DNA of 64,000 bases from Aquamicrobium sp. LC103 (GCF_001014615.2 NZ_LBCQ02000019.1:1-64000); one strand, 5' to 3'; positions 1-9,054 are shown, numbered from the stretch's first letter. The notes: a model not told the origin generated them from the sequence alone. A program made the numbers and translations.

Positions 1-1
1 A

Positions 2-1213
2 TCGAATGTTCGCTTCGCGCTGTCCAACGTTGCTGGAATGTCCGCACCGGGTACGATCACGTTCAGGATTTTGGCTCGCCCCAACCCTTCCCTTGATCCG
101 GAAGTCATCGGCCTGATCCGGGCGCAGACCGAGACAGCAAAACGCTTCGCCAACACGCAGATCACCAACTTCAACCAAAGGCTCGAGCAGCTTCACAATG
201 AAAGCGAGCGGCGCAGCAATTCGGTCGGCGTCAATGTCGGCGTGCAACAACCTTCGATCACGCCTGATGCCTATGCGCCGCAAGAGGATGCGCACGATCC
301 GGCACTCAAGGCTATCGGCCGAGCCGCGCCTGTCCAGGCGGAGCGCCGCTCCGACCCGCAACCGGCACCGGTCGACCATCCGTTCGGCAATCTCGCCTTC
401 TGGAGCGGCGGCTTTGTCAATTTCGGCACCAACGACAATGGCGCGATCAACCTCGATCATACGCTGGTCGGCGTCAGCGCCGGAGTCGATTACCGTTTCA
501 CGTCCGAACTGACGGCGGGCTTTGGTCTCGGCTATGGGCGCGATGTGACCGAGGTCGGTTCCAACGGCACGGAAAGCCGTGCCGAAGCCTTCTCGCTTGC
601 CGCCTATGGCAGCTACCGGCCCGTGCCCGGCCTTTTCATCGATGGGTTGGCCGGCTACAGCGCCATGAGCTTCGACAGCCTGCGCCATGTCACGGCGACC
701 GGTGACTATGCCACCGGCACGCGCGGTGGCGACCAATTCTTTGCCTCGCTCACGGCAGGCTACGAATACCGCAACGAGGGTTTACTGATCTCACCCTATG
801 GCCGTCTGTCCGGCTCGCGTTCCACGCTCGACGCCTTCACCGAAACGGGAGCGGGTATGTGGAACCTCACCTACGGCGAACAGCGTATCGATACGCTGTC
901 GGGCACACTGGGGCTGCGGCTCGAATATGCCATCTCCACGGACTGGGGTGCCCTTAAGCCGCGCGGCCGGCTTGAATACACCCATGATTTCGAGGGCACG
1001 AGCCGCGCCAGCCTCGGCTATGCCGACATCGGCACCCCGCCTTACGAACTCGATATCGAAGGCTTCTCGCGCAATCATCTCGCGATCGGCCTCGGGCTCG
1101 ATGCGCGGATTGGCGAGGACGTGACGCTCGGCTTCGACTATCGCACTGCCTTGGGCACCAATGGCGACAGCCGGGATCATACGTTCGGACTCAAACTCGG
1201 CGTGCAGTTCTAA
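2..1213 (+). CDS. Autotransporter, C-terminal beta-barrel (5'-partial)
   Basis: The frame is open from the first bases of the window, so this is the 3' end of a larger gene; the ATG at 38 is probably internal. The first ~80 residues are a linker with a helical stretch typical of the region ahead of the translocator. The remainder (from about residue 130) is a series of amphipathic beta strands rich in Gly, Tyr and Phe that matches the autotransporter beta-domain (PF03797). The protein ends in Val-Gln-Phe; a terminal Phe is the usual outer-membrane assembly signal. Expected role: type V secretion of an N-terminal passenger that lies outside the window, so the passenger's function cannot be judged. 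Confidence 0.88.
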   Translation, partial: SNVRFALSNVAGMSAPGTITFRILARPNPSLDPEVIGLIRAQTETAKRFANTQITNFNQRLEQLHNESERRSNSVGVNVGVQQPSITPDAYAPQEDAHDPALKAIGRAAPVQAERRSDPQPAPVDHPFGNLAFWSGGFVNFGTNDNGAINLDHTLVGVSAGVDYRFTSELTAGFGLGYGRDVTEVGSNGTESRAEAFSLAAYGSYRPVPGLFIDGLAGYSAMSFDSLRHVTATGDYATGTRGGDQFFASLTAGYEYRNEGLLISPYGRLSGSRSTLDAFTETGAGMWNLTYGEQRIDTLSGTLGLRLEYAISTDWGALKPRGRLEYTHDFEGTSRASLGYADIGTPPYELDIEGFSRNHLAIGLGLDARIGEDVTLGFDYRTALGTNGDSRDHTFGLKLGVQF

Positions 1214-1227
1214 CGGAAATCGCATCG

Positions 1228-1263
1228 GTGCTGCCGTGCTGGTCGTGTAGCGCGTGGCAGCAC
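1228..1263. terminator. Possible hairpin between convergent genes
   Basis: GTGCTGCC at 1228-1235 pairs with GGCAGCAC at 1256-1263 around a 20-nt loop, in the 162-bp gap between two convergent genes. There is no T-run on either side, so it is only a weak terminator candidate. Confidence 0.25.
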
Positions 1264-1375
1264 GTTCCGCTGATACAGACGCGACAATACTTGAGAAGAT
1301 ATTCGAGAGTTGTCGATCCTGGTATTTGACCGTGAGCCAAACCCCAGTGCCATTATGCATGTTCCTGAGGACACC

Positions 1376-2053
1376 TCAGGTCCCCGTGATCCGACTGACT
1401 TCCAGCAAATGATCGCGCATCGCCTCATCGGCTTTCTCGGGATCTCTTTCGGCGATGGCGTCGACGATTTGCAGATGGTGAACGACCAGGATGTCACGCA
1501 GATCCGCAGTGAATATCTGGGCGCGCAGGCCGGTCCATCTCTGTTCCACACGAACTGCCTGGATGAGCTGGAAGACGCCTAAAAACAGGTCGTTACGCGC
1601 ACTTTCCGCTATCTTTGCATGGAAGGCGCTGTCCCAGCGCTCGTAATCCTGACTGTTGCCGGTCGTTCCGCCGCGTTCGGCCAGACGTTTCAACTGTTCG
1701 ATGTCGGACGGCGTTGCGCGCAGCGCCGAAAGCCTTGCAAGCGCAGGCTCGATCTCGCGACGGACCTCCATGATCTCGAACGGGCTCGTGCGATTGGCAA
1801 GGCTTTCCACCCGTGAGGCGTTCGGACTCGTGGGCCGGATGAAGGTGCCCTGCCCCTGCCGGCGAAACACAAGCCCCTGGTGCTGGAGTTCGTCCAGCGC
1901 GCTTCGTACTGCCCTGCGGGTAACGCCGAACATCTCCATCAATTCTCGCTCGGTCGGCAGCCGCCCATCCTTGACCAATTCCCCCTCGCCTGTTTCCGCG
2001 GCACCGCGGAGGCTGGCGATCATTGCTTCTGCATTGGAGTAGGAGCGGGTCAT
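1376..2053 (-). CDS. GntR-family transcriptional regulator (FCD/FadR subfamily)
   Basis: 225-aa DNA-binding repressor/activator. The N-terminal ~75 residues form the winged helix-turn-helix with the typical 'LPTERELMEMFGVTRRAVRSAL' helices; the rest is an all-alpha FCD effector domain with the expected Arg-rich and His residues of a metal/carboxylate-binding pocket. The start was chosen at 2051-2053 because this ATG overlaps the TGA of the upstream exporter gene (ATGA, 4 nt), indicating translational coupling. It probably senses a carboxylated metabolite and may control the divergent importer operon starting at 3191. Confidence 0.9.
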   Translation of the reverse strand: MTRSYSNAEAMIASLRGAAETGEGELVKDGRLPTERELMEMFGVTRRAVRSALDELQHQGLVFRRQGQGTFIRPTSPNASRVESLANRTSPFEIMEVRREIEPALARLSALRATPSDIEQLKRLAERGGTTGNSQDYERWDSAFHAKIAESARNDLFLGVFQLIQAVRVEQRWTGLRAQIFTADLRDILVVHHLQIVDAIAERDPEKADEAMRDHLLEVSRITGT

Positions 2054-2889
2054 AGCGACAGATAAAGGTCGTAGAACATGCGGACCGCTGTTATCGCGAG
2101 AAAGAACGCGAAACACAACTGAAGCGCGCGCCGTGGAATGGAATGGGCCAGCCTTGCCCCCAGCGGCGCGAATGCCATCGTCAGCGGCACAAGCGCAAGT
2201 GCGCCCGCGACGTTCAGGTAGCCGATGGAAAACGGCGGCAAATCCGGTTCGCCGAGGCCAGACAGGACGTAGCCGATCGTGCCGGGGATCGCAATGATGA
2301 AGCCGATGGCCGCCGCCGTGCCCACCGCGCGGCGGATATCGAAACCGTAGGCAGTCAGGATCGGCACGCTCAAGGTGCCGCCGCCGATGCCCATCAATGC
2401 GGAGATCGAACCGACGAAAAACCCCAACACCGCCTTGATGATACGGCTGGGGAACCCGTCCCGCAACTTTGCGCCATCCTTCTTGAATGCCATCTGGAGA
2501 GACACCGCCAGGGCCACCGTGGCAAAAACCGCAGTCAGGATACGGCCGTCGGCATAGCCGCCGAAAATCGTTCCTGTCACGACTCCGACAAAGATCGGCA
2601 CGCCCCAACTCTTGAGCAGCGATACGTCGATCGCGTCGCGTTTGCGGTGACTTCGGATGGACATGGCCGATGTGGCGATGATCGTCGACAACGAGGTTGC
2701 AACGGCGATCTTCATGCGCAGTCCCTCGTCGACGCCGAAGGATGCGAGAATGTGATAGAGAACCGGTACGATCACGATGCCGCCGCCGACGCCGAGCAAC
2801 CCCGCCAGCAGCCCCCCCGTTACACCGGCTGCAACGATTCCGGCGAGGAATATCGCCAGGGCACCGACGTCACCTTCGAAAATTCCCAT
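2050..2889 (-). CDS. TauE/SafE-family sulfite/organic anion exporter
   Basis: 279-aa polytopic membrane protein of the PF01925 family, which exports sulfite, sulfoacetate or other small organic anions. The duplicated family signature is visible: Gly-Val-Gly-Gly-Gly at residues 33-37 and Gly-Ile-Gly-Gly-Gly at 167-171, each starting a similar hydrophobic block, with about eight hydrophobic segments overall. First gene of a two-gene operon with the GntR regulator. It is divergent from a taurine/NMT1-type importer, so export of a waste anion from the imported compound is plausible; sulfite is one option, but nothing in the window cleaves a C-S bond. Confidence 0.88.
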   Translation of the reverse strand: MGIFEGDVGALAIFLAGIVAAGVTGGLLAGLLGVGGGIVIVPVLYHILASFGVDEGLRMKIAVATSLSTIIATSAMSIRSHRKRDAIDVSLLKSWGVPIFVGVVTGTIFGGYADGRILTAVFATVALAVSLQMAFKKDGAKLRDGFPSRIIKAVLGFFVGSISALMGIGGGTLSVPILTAYGFDIRRAVGTAAAIGFIIAIPGTIGYVLSGLGEPDLPPFSIGYLNVAGALALVPLTMAFAPLGARLAHSIPRRALQLCFAFFLAITAVRMFYDLYLSL

Positions 2890-3190
2890 CTATGCAAAGC
2901 CCATATTAGCGTACCAATTTGCCCTCATACAGCATATTGGTTCAGCTTCCGCCAGAGAAAAAATCAGCATCACGTCGGGCAATCACCAGACGTCAAAGCT
3001 GCCCCGCCTCTCTGAAGCTCAAGTTTCGCAATGCCTGTGGATCAGAAAATCGAAAAGAGGCTGTTGACAGGTGGGCGCAATCAATGATTATCTATCGATC
3101 AATAAGCGAGCTTATAGTGAATCAATATAATATTGGTTCGCAAAAAGATCGCTGCTCTCGACATCAAGGCCTATCTGGGAGGAAAGGACC
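2890..3190. promoter_or_regulatory. Divergent control region between exporter and ABC operon
   Basis: 301-bp AT-richer gap with no gene. For the rightward operon a promoter can be read as TTGACA at 3064-3069, 16-bp spacer, GATTAT at 3086-3091. Overlapping its -10 is TTATCTATCGATCAATAA at 3088-3105, a member of the dyad family seen upstream of several other operons here. A second dyad, AATCAATAT / ATATTGGTT around position 3129 (3120-3138, one mismatch), lies downstream of it. A GGAGG-like ribosome-binding site (about 3178-3183) precedes the ATG at 3191. Confidence 0.5.
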
Positions 3191-4207
3191 ATGTCTCGTC
3201 GAATCCGCGCGCTGTTTGCCGCTCTTTCATTAACGATCACGGCACCTGTCATGGCCAATGCCGAGCCGGTGAACATCCGCATCGGCTGGTCCACCATGCC
3301 GGGACATCTCATCCCCGTGCTGTATTCCAAGCCCGAGATCCTGAAGCACTACGGAACGAGTTACACGGTCGAGCCGATCCGGTTCCGGGGCAGCTCGCCG
3401 CAGATCAGCGCCATGGCCGCGGGCGAGATCGACATCGGCGCGTTCGGACCGCTGGTGCTGGCGCTGGTCGTCAACAATGCGCGCCAGGACGTAAAGGTGG
3501 TCGCCGACGTGATCCAGGACGGCGTCGAGGACTACCATTCCGAAACCTATATCGTTCGCGCCGATTCAGGCATCGATAGCGTGGACGACCTCCGCGACAA
3601 GCGAGCCGGCACCAACGCCATCGGTTCGGCGTCGGACACGGCGATGCGCGCCATGTTCCGCAATCACGACATGCTCGACAAGCGCGACTTCACCATGGTC
3701 GAGGTCGCCTTTCCCAACATTCCGCCAATGCTCGAAGAGGGCAAGATCGACATCGGGACAGTTCTGCAGCCGATGTCGGGTCAGTTGCAGGAAACCGGCG
3801 ACTACAAGGTTCTGTTCACGGCCAAGGATGCCGTCGGGCCGTCTCAGTTGGTCTTCCTCGCGGGCAAGACCGATTTTCTGGAAGAAAACCGAGATCAGAT
3901 GATGGACTTCTTCGAAGACCATGTGCGCGCCGTGCGCTGGTTCACCGACCCGGATAATCGTGAGGAAGCCGTCGGGATCATCGCCCGTTTCATGCAGCAG
4001 TCGCCGGATACGCTCACCCACGTCTTCACCAAAAAGGACTACTATCGCGACCCCTTCATGTTCCCGAACATCGAGACACTGCAGAACAGCATCGACATCG
4101 CCGTCGATCTGGGTCTGTCGCCACAGGGACTGGCGGTTGCCCCGGACTATGTGGACCTCAGTTTCGTGGAAGAAGCCAAACGCCGCATCGAGGCGGACAA
4201 ACAATGA
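3191..4207 (+). CDS. ABC transporter substrate-binding protein, NMT1/TauA/SsuA type
   Basis: 338-aa periplasmic binding protein. A Sec signal peptide occupies residues 1-24 (basic start, hydrophobic core, cleavage after Ala-Asn-Ala). The mature part begins with the beta strand 'IRIGWSTMPGHLIPVLY' and has the two-lobed NMT1 pattern of proteins binding sulfonates, nitrate, aromatic acids or pyrimidines. The stop overlaps the ATPase start (ATGA), and two permeases follow, forming a complete importer. The ligand is not predictable; the neighbouring anion exporter and GntR suggest an organic acid or sulfonate. Confidence 0.9.
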   Translation: MSRRIRALFAALSLTITAPVMANAEPVNIRIGWSTMPGHLIPVLYSKPEILKHYGTSYTVEPIRFRGSSPQISAMAAGEIDIGAFGPLVLALVVNNARQDVKVVADVIQDGVEDYHSETYIVRADSGIDSVDDLRDKRAGTNAIGSASDTAMRAMFRNHDMLDKRDFTMVEVAFPNIPPMLEEGKIDIGTVLQPMSGQLQETGDYKVLFTAKDAVGPSQLVFLAGKTDFLEENRDQMMDFFEDHVRAVRWFTDPDNREEAVGIIARFMQQSPDTLTHVFTKKDYYRDPFMFPNIETLQNSIDIAVDLGLSPQGLAVAPDYVDLSFVEEAKRRIEADKQ

Positions 4208-5043
4208 CGACCGTCGCCATGGCCGCCGACGCGAGGCACGAGGCAGCCGACCGCGCCCGAACCGGCATTCACATCGATAATGTCACCCATTCCTACGGCG
4301 CACGTGCCAGCGGTCGAGGCGTGGTGGCTCTCAACCGCATCTGCCTCGACATCGCCGACGGAGAATTCCACGCGCTGCTTGGCCCCTCGGGTTGCGGCAA
4401 GAGCACGCTTCTCTACCTGATCGGAGGATTCCTTCCCATTCAGGAAGGCGCGATCGTGACGACGAACGGCCCTGTAACTCAGCCCGGCCCGGACCGGGCC
4501 ATCGTGTTTCAGAACTTCGCGCTCTTTCCGTGGAAGACGGTGAAGCAGAACGTGCTTTACGGCCTGAGAAAGCAAGGCCTGAAGGGAGAGGATGCCGAGG
4601 AGCGGGCGCGCGACTACATCAACCTCGTTCATCTCTCGGGCTTCGAGGATGCCTATCCTTCGCAGCTCTCCGGCGGCATGCAGCAACGCGCGGCCATCGC
4701 GCGCACGCTTGCCGTCGATCCCAAGACGCTGCTCATGGACGAGCCCTTCGGCGCGCTGGACGCCCAGACGCGCCGCGTCATGCAGGAGGAGCTGCGCGCG
4801 ATATGGGGACGCTCCCGCAAGACGGTCGTTTTCGTTACGCACGACGTGCAGGAAGCCGTATTCCTCGCCGATCGCATTTCGATCATGAGCTCGCGCCCAG
4901 GTCGCATCGAACACGTGATCGACGTATCCCTGCCGCGCGACCGCGGCGAGGACACGCTGGAAGATCGCGAATTCATCCATCTGAGCGAGCAGATCTGGCG
5001 GCTTGTGAGGGAACAGGCCGTCGCAGCCACGCGAGGGCGCTGA
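4204..5043 (+). CDS. ABC transporter ATP-binding protein, SsuB/TauB type
   Basis: 279-aa cytoplasmic ATPase that energises the adjacent importer. Walker [10 protein letters not shown] is at 60-68, the signature LSGGMQQR at 155-162, Walker B LLMDEP at 176-181 and the H-loop VTHD near 211-214. The Q-loop region VFQNFALFPW is typical of the nitrate/sulfonate/taurine (NitT) subfamily. The ATG at 4204 overlaps the stop of the binding-protein gene. Some 30 extra N-terminal residues precede the domain, so a start a few codons later is possible. Confidence 0.93.
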   Translation: MTTVAMAADARHEAADRARTGIHIDNVTHSYGARASGRGVVALNRICLDIADGEFHALLGPSGCGKSTLLYLIGGFLPIQEGAIVTTNGPVTQPGPDRAIVFQNFALFPWKTVKQNVLYGLRKQGLKGEDAEERARDYINLVHLSGFEDAYPSQLSGGMQQRAAIARTLAVDPKTLLMDEPFGALDAQTRRVMQEELRAIWGRSRKTVVFVTHDVQEAVFLADRISIMSSRPGRIEHVIDVSLPRDRGEDTLEDREFIHLSEQIWRLVREQAVAATRGR

Positions 5044-5044
5044 G

Positions 5045-5839
5045 ATGCCGCGGGCTGGAACCGGGACAGGCGGCATCAACATGCTTCTCGACATCAGCCG
5101 GGGTGCGTTGAGGTATTCGCCCATCGCAATCCTGCTCATCGTGTGGGAGCTGCTCGGCGCGACCGGTCTGATATCCCGGCAGATGCTGCCGGGACTTGGT
5201 GAGATATTTGGCGAACTCGTTGCCGCGGTGGTGAGCGGCGACCTCCTCTACAATTGCGCCCGCTCGCTGATGCGCGCGGGAAGCGGCCTCTTGTGCGCGG
5301 TCGTCGTCGGCATAGTTGCCGGGCTGCTGATGGCAAGCTTCCGCCCCCTTCGCCTGCTCATCAACCCGATCGTCCAGATATTCTACCCGATGCCCAAATC
5401 GGCCCTCATTCCGGTTGTGATGATCTGGCTGGGTCTAGGCGACGCCTCCAAGATCCTGCTGATCTTCCTTGGATGCCTCCTGCCCGTGGTGGTGGGAACC
5501 TATAACGGCGCGCGCGGCATCAACCCGTTCATGATCTGGTCAGCGCGCAGCCTCGGCGCTTCGAAGCTGGAGGTTATCCACGAGATCGTGCTGCCTGGCG
5601 CGATGCCGGAAATCCTCAATGGTGTCCGCACCGCGCTCGCCTTCTCCTTCATCCTGATGGTGAGCTCGGAATTCCTGATTGCGACCGACGGCGTCGGCTA
5701 CATGATTTCGTCGCTTGGCGATGGGGGCATCTATCCCGCGATGTTCGCGGTCATCTTCTTCGTCGCCGGCATCGGCTTCCTGGCCGATCGGATTTATGCA
5801 GCCTTCGCCCGCCGGCAACTCGCCTGGAGGGAAGCCTGA
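5045..5839 (+). CDS. ABC transporter permease, SsuC/TauC type (first of pair)
   Basis: 264-aa inner-membrane permease of the BPD_transp_1 family with about six hydrophobic segments. The cytoplasmic EAA-like coupling loop is visible as 'ARSLGASKLEVIHEIVLPGA' near residues 168-187, followed by the conserved Pro and Gly. The ATG at 5045 lies just after the ATPase stop; a second ATG at 5081 would give 252 aa. It is followed by a clearly different permease (1-nt overlap), so the importer probably has a heterodimeric membrane domain, unlike SsuC or TauC, which are encoded as single permeases. Confidence 0.9.
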   Translation: MPRAGTGTGGINMLLDISRGALRYSPIAILLIVWELLGATGLISRQMLPGLGEIFGELVAAVVSGDLLYNCARSLMRAGSGLLCAVVVGIVAGLLMASFRPLRLLINPIVQIFYPMPKSALIPVVMIWLGLGDASKILLIFLGCLLPVVVGTYNGARGINPFMIWSARSLGASKLEVIHEIVLPGAMPEILNGVRTALAFSFILMVSSEFLIATDGVGYMISSLGDGGIYPAMFAVIFFVAGIGFLADRIYAAFARRQLAWREA

Positions 5840-6669
5840 TGGCCACGGTCCAAGCCACATCGAGAGGCTCCTTGAAGGCAAAGCGCGCAACCCCACGCAT
5901 CGCGCCGGACAGGCTGGTCGATATCACGGTGCAGGCGGGCGTCATCGTAGTCCTGTGCCTGGCCTGGGAATTCGGAGCACGAGTCGGCGCGATCAACCCA
6001 TTCCTGCTGCCCTCGCTCTCGGACGTGCTTGCGCGCATATGGGCCGACGCGATGTCGGGAACGGTGTTCGTAGACCTCGGCCTGACCCTTTACAGGACCC
6101 TTGCAGGCTTCCTCATCGCCGCGGCTCTGGGCATTCCCATCGGTGTCCTCATGGCGCGATCTGCAACCGTGCGATGGTTCTTCGACCCGCTGATCTCGGT
6201 CGGTTTTCCGATGCCGAAGATCGCCTTCCTCCCAATCTTCATCCTTTGGTTCGACATATACGACACGTCGAAGATCATCATGGTCACCTTCTCCTGCTTC
6301 TTCCCCATAGTAGCAGCGACCTACGCCGGCACGACCGGGCAGGACAAATGGCCGATCTGGTCGGCCCGCGCCCTGGGAGCCAGGGAACATGAGATCCTGT
6401 GGGAGGTACGTCTCCCGCTGGCCTTGCCGCAGATTCTCACCGGGCTTCAGGTTGCCCTGCCCGTCGGCATGATCACCACGATCGTGACGGAAATGCTCAT
6501 GGGCGGCAGGGGCGTCGGCGGCTCCATGATCATGGCGGGCCGTTTCGCCGATTCCGTCGGCGTCTTCGCAGGCATCGTCGAGATCGTGTTCCTCGGTTTC
6601 GCAGTGGTCCGCAGTCTCGAAATGCTGCGCGCAAGGCTGCTGGTGTGGCATCCGGAGGCGCGCAAATGA
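5839..6669 (+). CDS. ABC transporter permease, SsuC/TauC type (second of pair)
   Basis: 276-aa inner-membrane permease. About 30 basic/polar residues precede the first membrane segment; five or six hydrophobic helices follow. The coupling loop is 'ARALGAREHEILWEVRLPLA' around residues 182-201. It shares the family fold but not close sequence with the preceding permease, which supports a heterodimer rather than a recent duplication. The stop TGA at 6667-6669 overlaps the ATG of the next gene, so that unknown protein is translationally coupled to the importer. Confidence 0.9.
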   Translation: MATVQATSRGSLKAKRATPRIAPDRLVDITVQAGVIVVLCLAWEFGARVGAINPFLLPSLSDVLARIWADAMSGTVFVDLGLTLYRTLAGFLIAAALGIPIGVLMARSATVRWFFDPLISVGFPMPKIAFLPIFILWFDIYDTSKIIMVTFSCFFPIVAATYAGTTGQDKWPIWSARALGAREHEILWEVRLPLALPQILTGLQVALPVGMITTIVTEMLMGGRGVGGSMIMAGRFADSVGVFAGIVEIVFLGFAVVRSLEMLRARLLVWHPEARK

Positions 6670-7349
6670 AAGCGCCAACCATTCCCGCCATCGCGTTTCC
6701 AATCGTATTTGGCGACAACGCGCGGCATCGGCTTTGCTGCCGGCGGGATCAGCCGATCCGGCTGCATCATCTCGGCCGTATCCTCCCCGCATCGGACTCG
6801 CTGCTTTCAGGCGGGTCGAAGGAAGACATCCTGGTGGCGGCGTTGAAGCGGCAATGCGCGCCGTGGGACCGCACGCTGCTGCGCCTGATCGACCGCTATT
6901 TTGAGTTTCTACGCCGCCGACTTCAGGACAATTTGCCCGAAATAAAGCGACGGCTGGGATACTATGAAGGGCTGTATCGATCTGAAGATACACTGTTTTC
7001 GGCCCCTGCGCTTCTGCCCCGCGCGCGGGTGAAAACAAGCGGGCTGGAGGATGTGCCCATCGCAGCCGCGATCTGGTCGGGCGAAAAACTCACCGCGCTC
7101 TTCGAGGGCCGTGTGGGCGAAACGCCGCGACACGGCCGCGAATACACGCGGAAACTCGAGGCCGCGGGCATTGCCATCAAGCTGACGGAGCCGGAAGCCA
7201 CAGCATCCAGCGACGACGCCTTCTTCGACGCCCTGCTCGGTCCGGAACTGCGCCACTTCTTCCACACGGAACCACTGCCTTGCGCGCCGCTGCCGCCGGA
7301 TCTCGCACCTGGATTTCTCGCGAGGCAACTGAGCGCGCCCGCAACATAA
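6666..7349 (+). CDS. Unrecognised protein coupled to ABC importer
   Basis: 227-aa protein I cannot place in a family. The start ATG at 6666 overlaps the stop of the permease gene, and the next gene begins 13 bp after its stop, so it sits in the middle of an operon. There is no signal peptide and no convincing membrane helix; the protein is rich in Arg, Leu and Pro, with a charged helical centre (about residues 50-95: 'EDILVAALKRQCAPWDRTLL') and a Pro-rich C-terminal tail. Compositional features and codon use resemble the neighbours, so it is likely real. A soluble accessory or enzyme is possible; no function is assigned. Confidence 0.6.
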   Translation: MKAPTIPAIAFPIVFGDNARHRLCCRRDQPIRLHHLGRILPASDSLLSGGSKEDILVAALKRQCAPWDRTLLRLIDRYFEFLRRRLQDNLPEIKRRLGYYEGLYRSEDTLFSAPALLPRARVKTSGLEDVPIAAAIWSGEKLTALFEGRVGETPRHGREYTRKLEAAGIAIKLTEPEATASSDDAFFDALLGPELRHFFHTEPLPCAPLPPDLAPGFLARQLSAPAT

Positions 7350-7362
7350 TAGGAGAATCTGT

Positions 7363-8574
7363 TTGACGGTGGATCTGATCAAAGGAATGCGTCTCATCGG
7401 CCACGATCTGCTCGATGGCTGGGGAGGTATTGGCGAGGGGATGTCTATTCAGGCGACGAGAGACGGTCGCCGCATCATGTGGCTCGCGCATGAAGGCCCG
7501 CCGAAGAATTTCACTGGTGTTGACGTGACCGACCCGCGCAAGCCCCGCGTCGTGGTCCAGACGGATCTGCCCAACATGCATGTGCGCTCGAATTCGCTCG
7601 AGACCACGGGCGACCTGATGGCCGTCGCCTACCAGACGCTCGAGCCCGGGCAGACGCCGGCCGGGCTCGAAATATTCGACATTTCGAACCCCGAGTCGCC
7701 GCGTTCGATCAGCTATTTCGACTGCTCGGGTCCGCACTCGCGCGGCGTGCATCAATTGTGGTTCGTGGACGGCGAATACATTCACTTCGCGGGAGGGGCG
7801 GCCGACTTCACCCCTCACAACCAGCTGGACGATCAGCCTTATCGCATTCTCGACGTGCGCGACCCGAGCCGTCCCGTGGAGGTGGGGCGCTGGTGGATGC
7901 CCGGCACGGCCGTAGGCGACGCAGAGTCTCCGCCGGAGCGACTGCCGATCGATACCGGTTTTCGCGGCCACAACACGAACGTCTATCCGCAGCGGCCGGA
8001 CCGCGCCTATGTCGCCTATATCGACGGCGGCGGCTACGTACTCGACATCTCGAACAAGTCCACGCCGCGTGTCGTGTCGCATTTCAACCCGAACCCGCCC
8101 TTCCCCGGCTTCACCCACACCGTGATGCCGCTCTTCAGTCGCGACCTGCTCGTCTTCACGCATGAGTGCGTGCTCGACGACGGCGCGGACTGGCCGAAGT
8201 TGACATGGATCGTAGATGCGCGGCGCGAGGACAACCTCGTACCCCTGTCGATCCTGCCGATGCCGCAGGTCGAGGAATATGCGGGTCGCGGCGGTAGATT
8301 CGGCTGCCACAACGTGCACGAAAACCCACCGCGCGAGACCTCCTTTCAGTCCGACACGCTGCTCTTTTCCACGCTCTTCAACGGCGGGGTCAGGGTGCAC
8401 GACCTGTCGGACCCGACCCAACCCAAAGAGGTGGCGGCTTTCGTGCCGAGCGCGCCCAAGGGCTCGCGCGTGCCGGCCGCGCAAATCAACGACGTCTATG
8501 TGGACGAGAATGCGATCGTCTACGCCGCCGATCGCCATACCGGCGGTCTCTACGTCCTCGAACTCGATATCTGA
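7363..8574 (+). CDS. LVIVD-repeat beta-propeller protein
   Basis: 403-aa protein of the LVIVD-repeat (beta-propeller) type. Repeated blades of the form 'GLEIFDISNPESPRSISYF', 'YRILDVRDPSRPVEVGRWW' and 'GGYVLDISNKSTPRVVSHF' recur through the sequence, each with the D-[IV]-[SR]-[ND]-P turn. The start is a TTG at 7363 chosen because AGGAG at 7351-7355 precedes it at normal spacing; an ATG at 7387 is the alternative. No signal peptide is seen, so it may be cytoplasmic. It lies 13 bp downstream of the unknown gene and 15 bp upstream of a cupin in the same operon. Catalytic role, if any, is unknown. Confidence 0.8.
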   Translation: MTVDLIKGMRLIGHDLLDGWGGIGEGMSIQATRDGRRIMWLAHEGPPKNFTGVDVTDPRKPRVVVQTDLPNMHVRSNSLETTGDLMAVAYQTLEPGQTPAGLEIFDISNPESPRSISYFDCSGPHSRGVHQLWFVDGEYIHFAGGAADFTPHNQLDDQPYRILDVRDPSRPVEVGRWWMPGTAVGDAESPPERLPIDTGFRGHNTNVYPQRPDRAYVAYIDGGGYVLDISNKSTPRVVSHFNPNPPFPGFTHTVMPLFSRDLLVFTHECVLDDGADWPKLTWIVDARREDNLVPLSILPMPQVEEYAGRGGRFGCHNVHENPPRETSFQSDTLLFSTLFNGGVRVHDLSDPTQPKEVAAFVPSAPKGSRVPAAQINDVYVDENAIVYAADRHTGGLYVLELDI

Positions 8575-8589
8575 ACCGGAGGAAATCCA

Positions 8590-9054
8590 ATGACGGAAGC
8601 AGCCGAAGCCAAGCCACTGACGAAGAACCTGGGCGCCACGAAGGCGGGGGCCCAGGGCCATATCTTCCAGCTTGCCGAACTCGACAAGATCGACGCGGGG
8701 ACCGGCTATTCGACGGCCTTCGGCGCGGTCGTGGAAGGCGAACGCACGCAGGTGGGTCTCATGAACAAGGCGCGCGGTACAGGCGCGCGACCGCATTCGC
8801 ACCCCAACGAGCAATGGAACTACGTCATCAAGGGCAGGCTGCGGGTCCACATAGAGGGCGAGGAAGAACGCATCGTTGGGCCGGGGGCGCTGCTTTATTT
8901 CCCACCCAACAAGATCCACGCGACGGTGGCCCTGCCAGACGAGGACGTCGTCTTCTTCGTCGTCAAGGATCTGTCGCACGGGATCATCGGCAAAGCCGCG
9001 GACGGAACCATGACCGGCCCTCACTACGACGAGGGCTTTGCTCCAAAAAGCTGA
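8590..9054 (+). CDS. Cupin-domain protein
   Basis: 154-aa single-domain cupin. The first cupin motif is seen as 'GARPHSHPNEQWNYVIKGRL' (about residues 64-83) with His, His and Glu metal ligands, and the second as 'GALLYFPPNKIHATVAL' (about 100-116) with its His. Preceded by GGAGGAAA at normal spacing. Such small cupins can be dioxygenases, isomerases or binding proteins; the substrate cannot be told. It is the last gene before the tripartite tricarboxylate transporter set (76 bp gap), so it may be co-transcribed with both importers. Confidence 0.85.
   Translation: MTEAAEAKPLTKNLGATKAGAQGHIFQLAELDKIDAGTGYSTAFGAVVEGERTQVGLMNKARGTGARPHSHPNEQWNYVIKGRLRVHIEGEEERIVGPGALLYFPPNKIHATVALPDEDVVFFVVKDLSHGIIGKAADGTMTGPHYDEGFAPKS

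Noticed and set aside
2054-2608. Upstream extension of the GntR frame giving a 410-aa protein
   Set aside because: The extension overlaps the exporter gene in another frame and has no homology; the ATGA overlap at 2050-2053 fixes the start.
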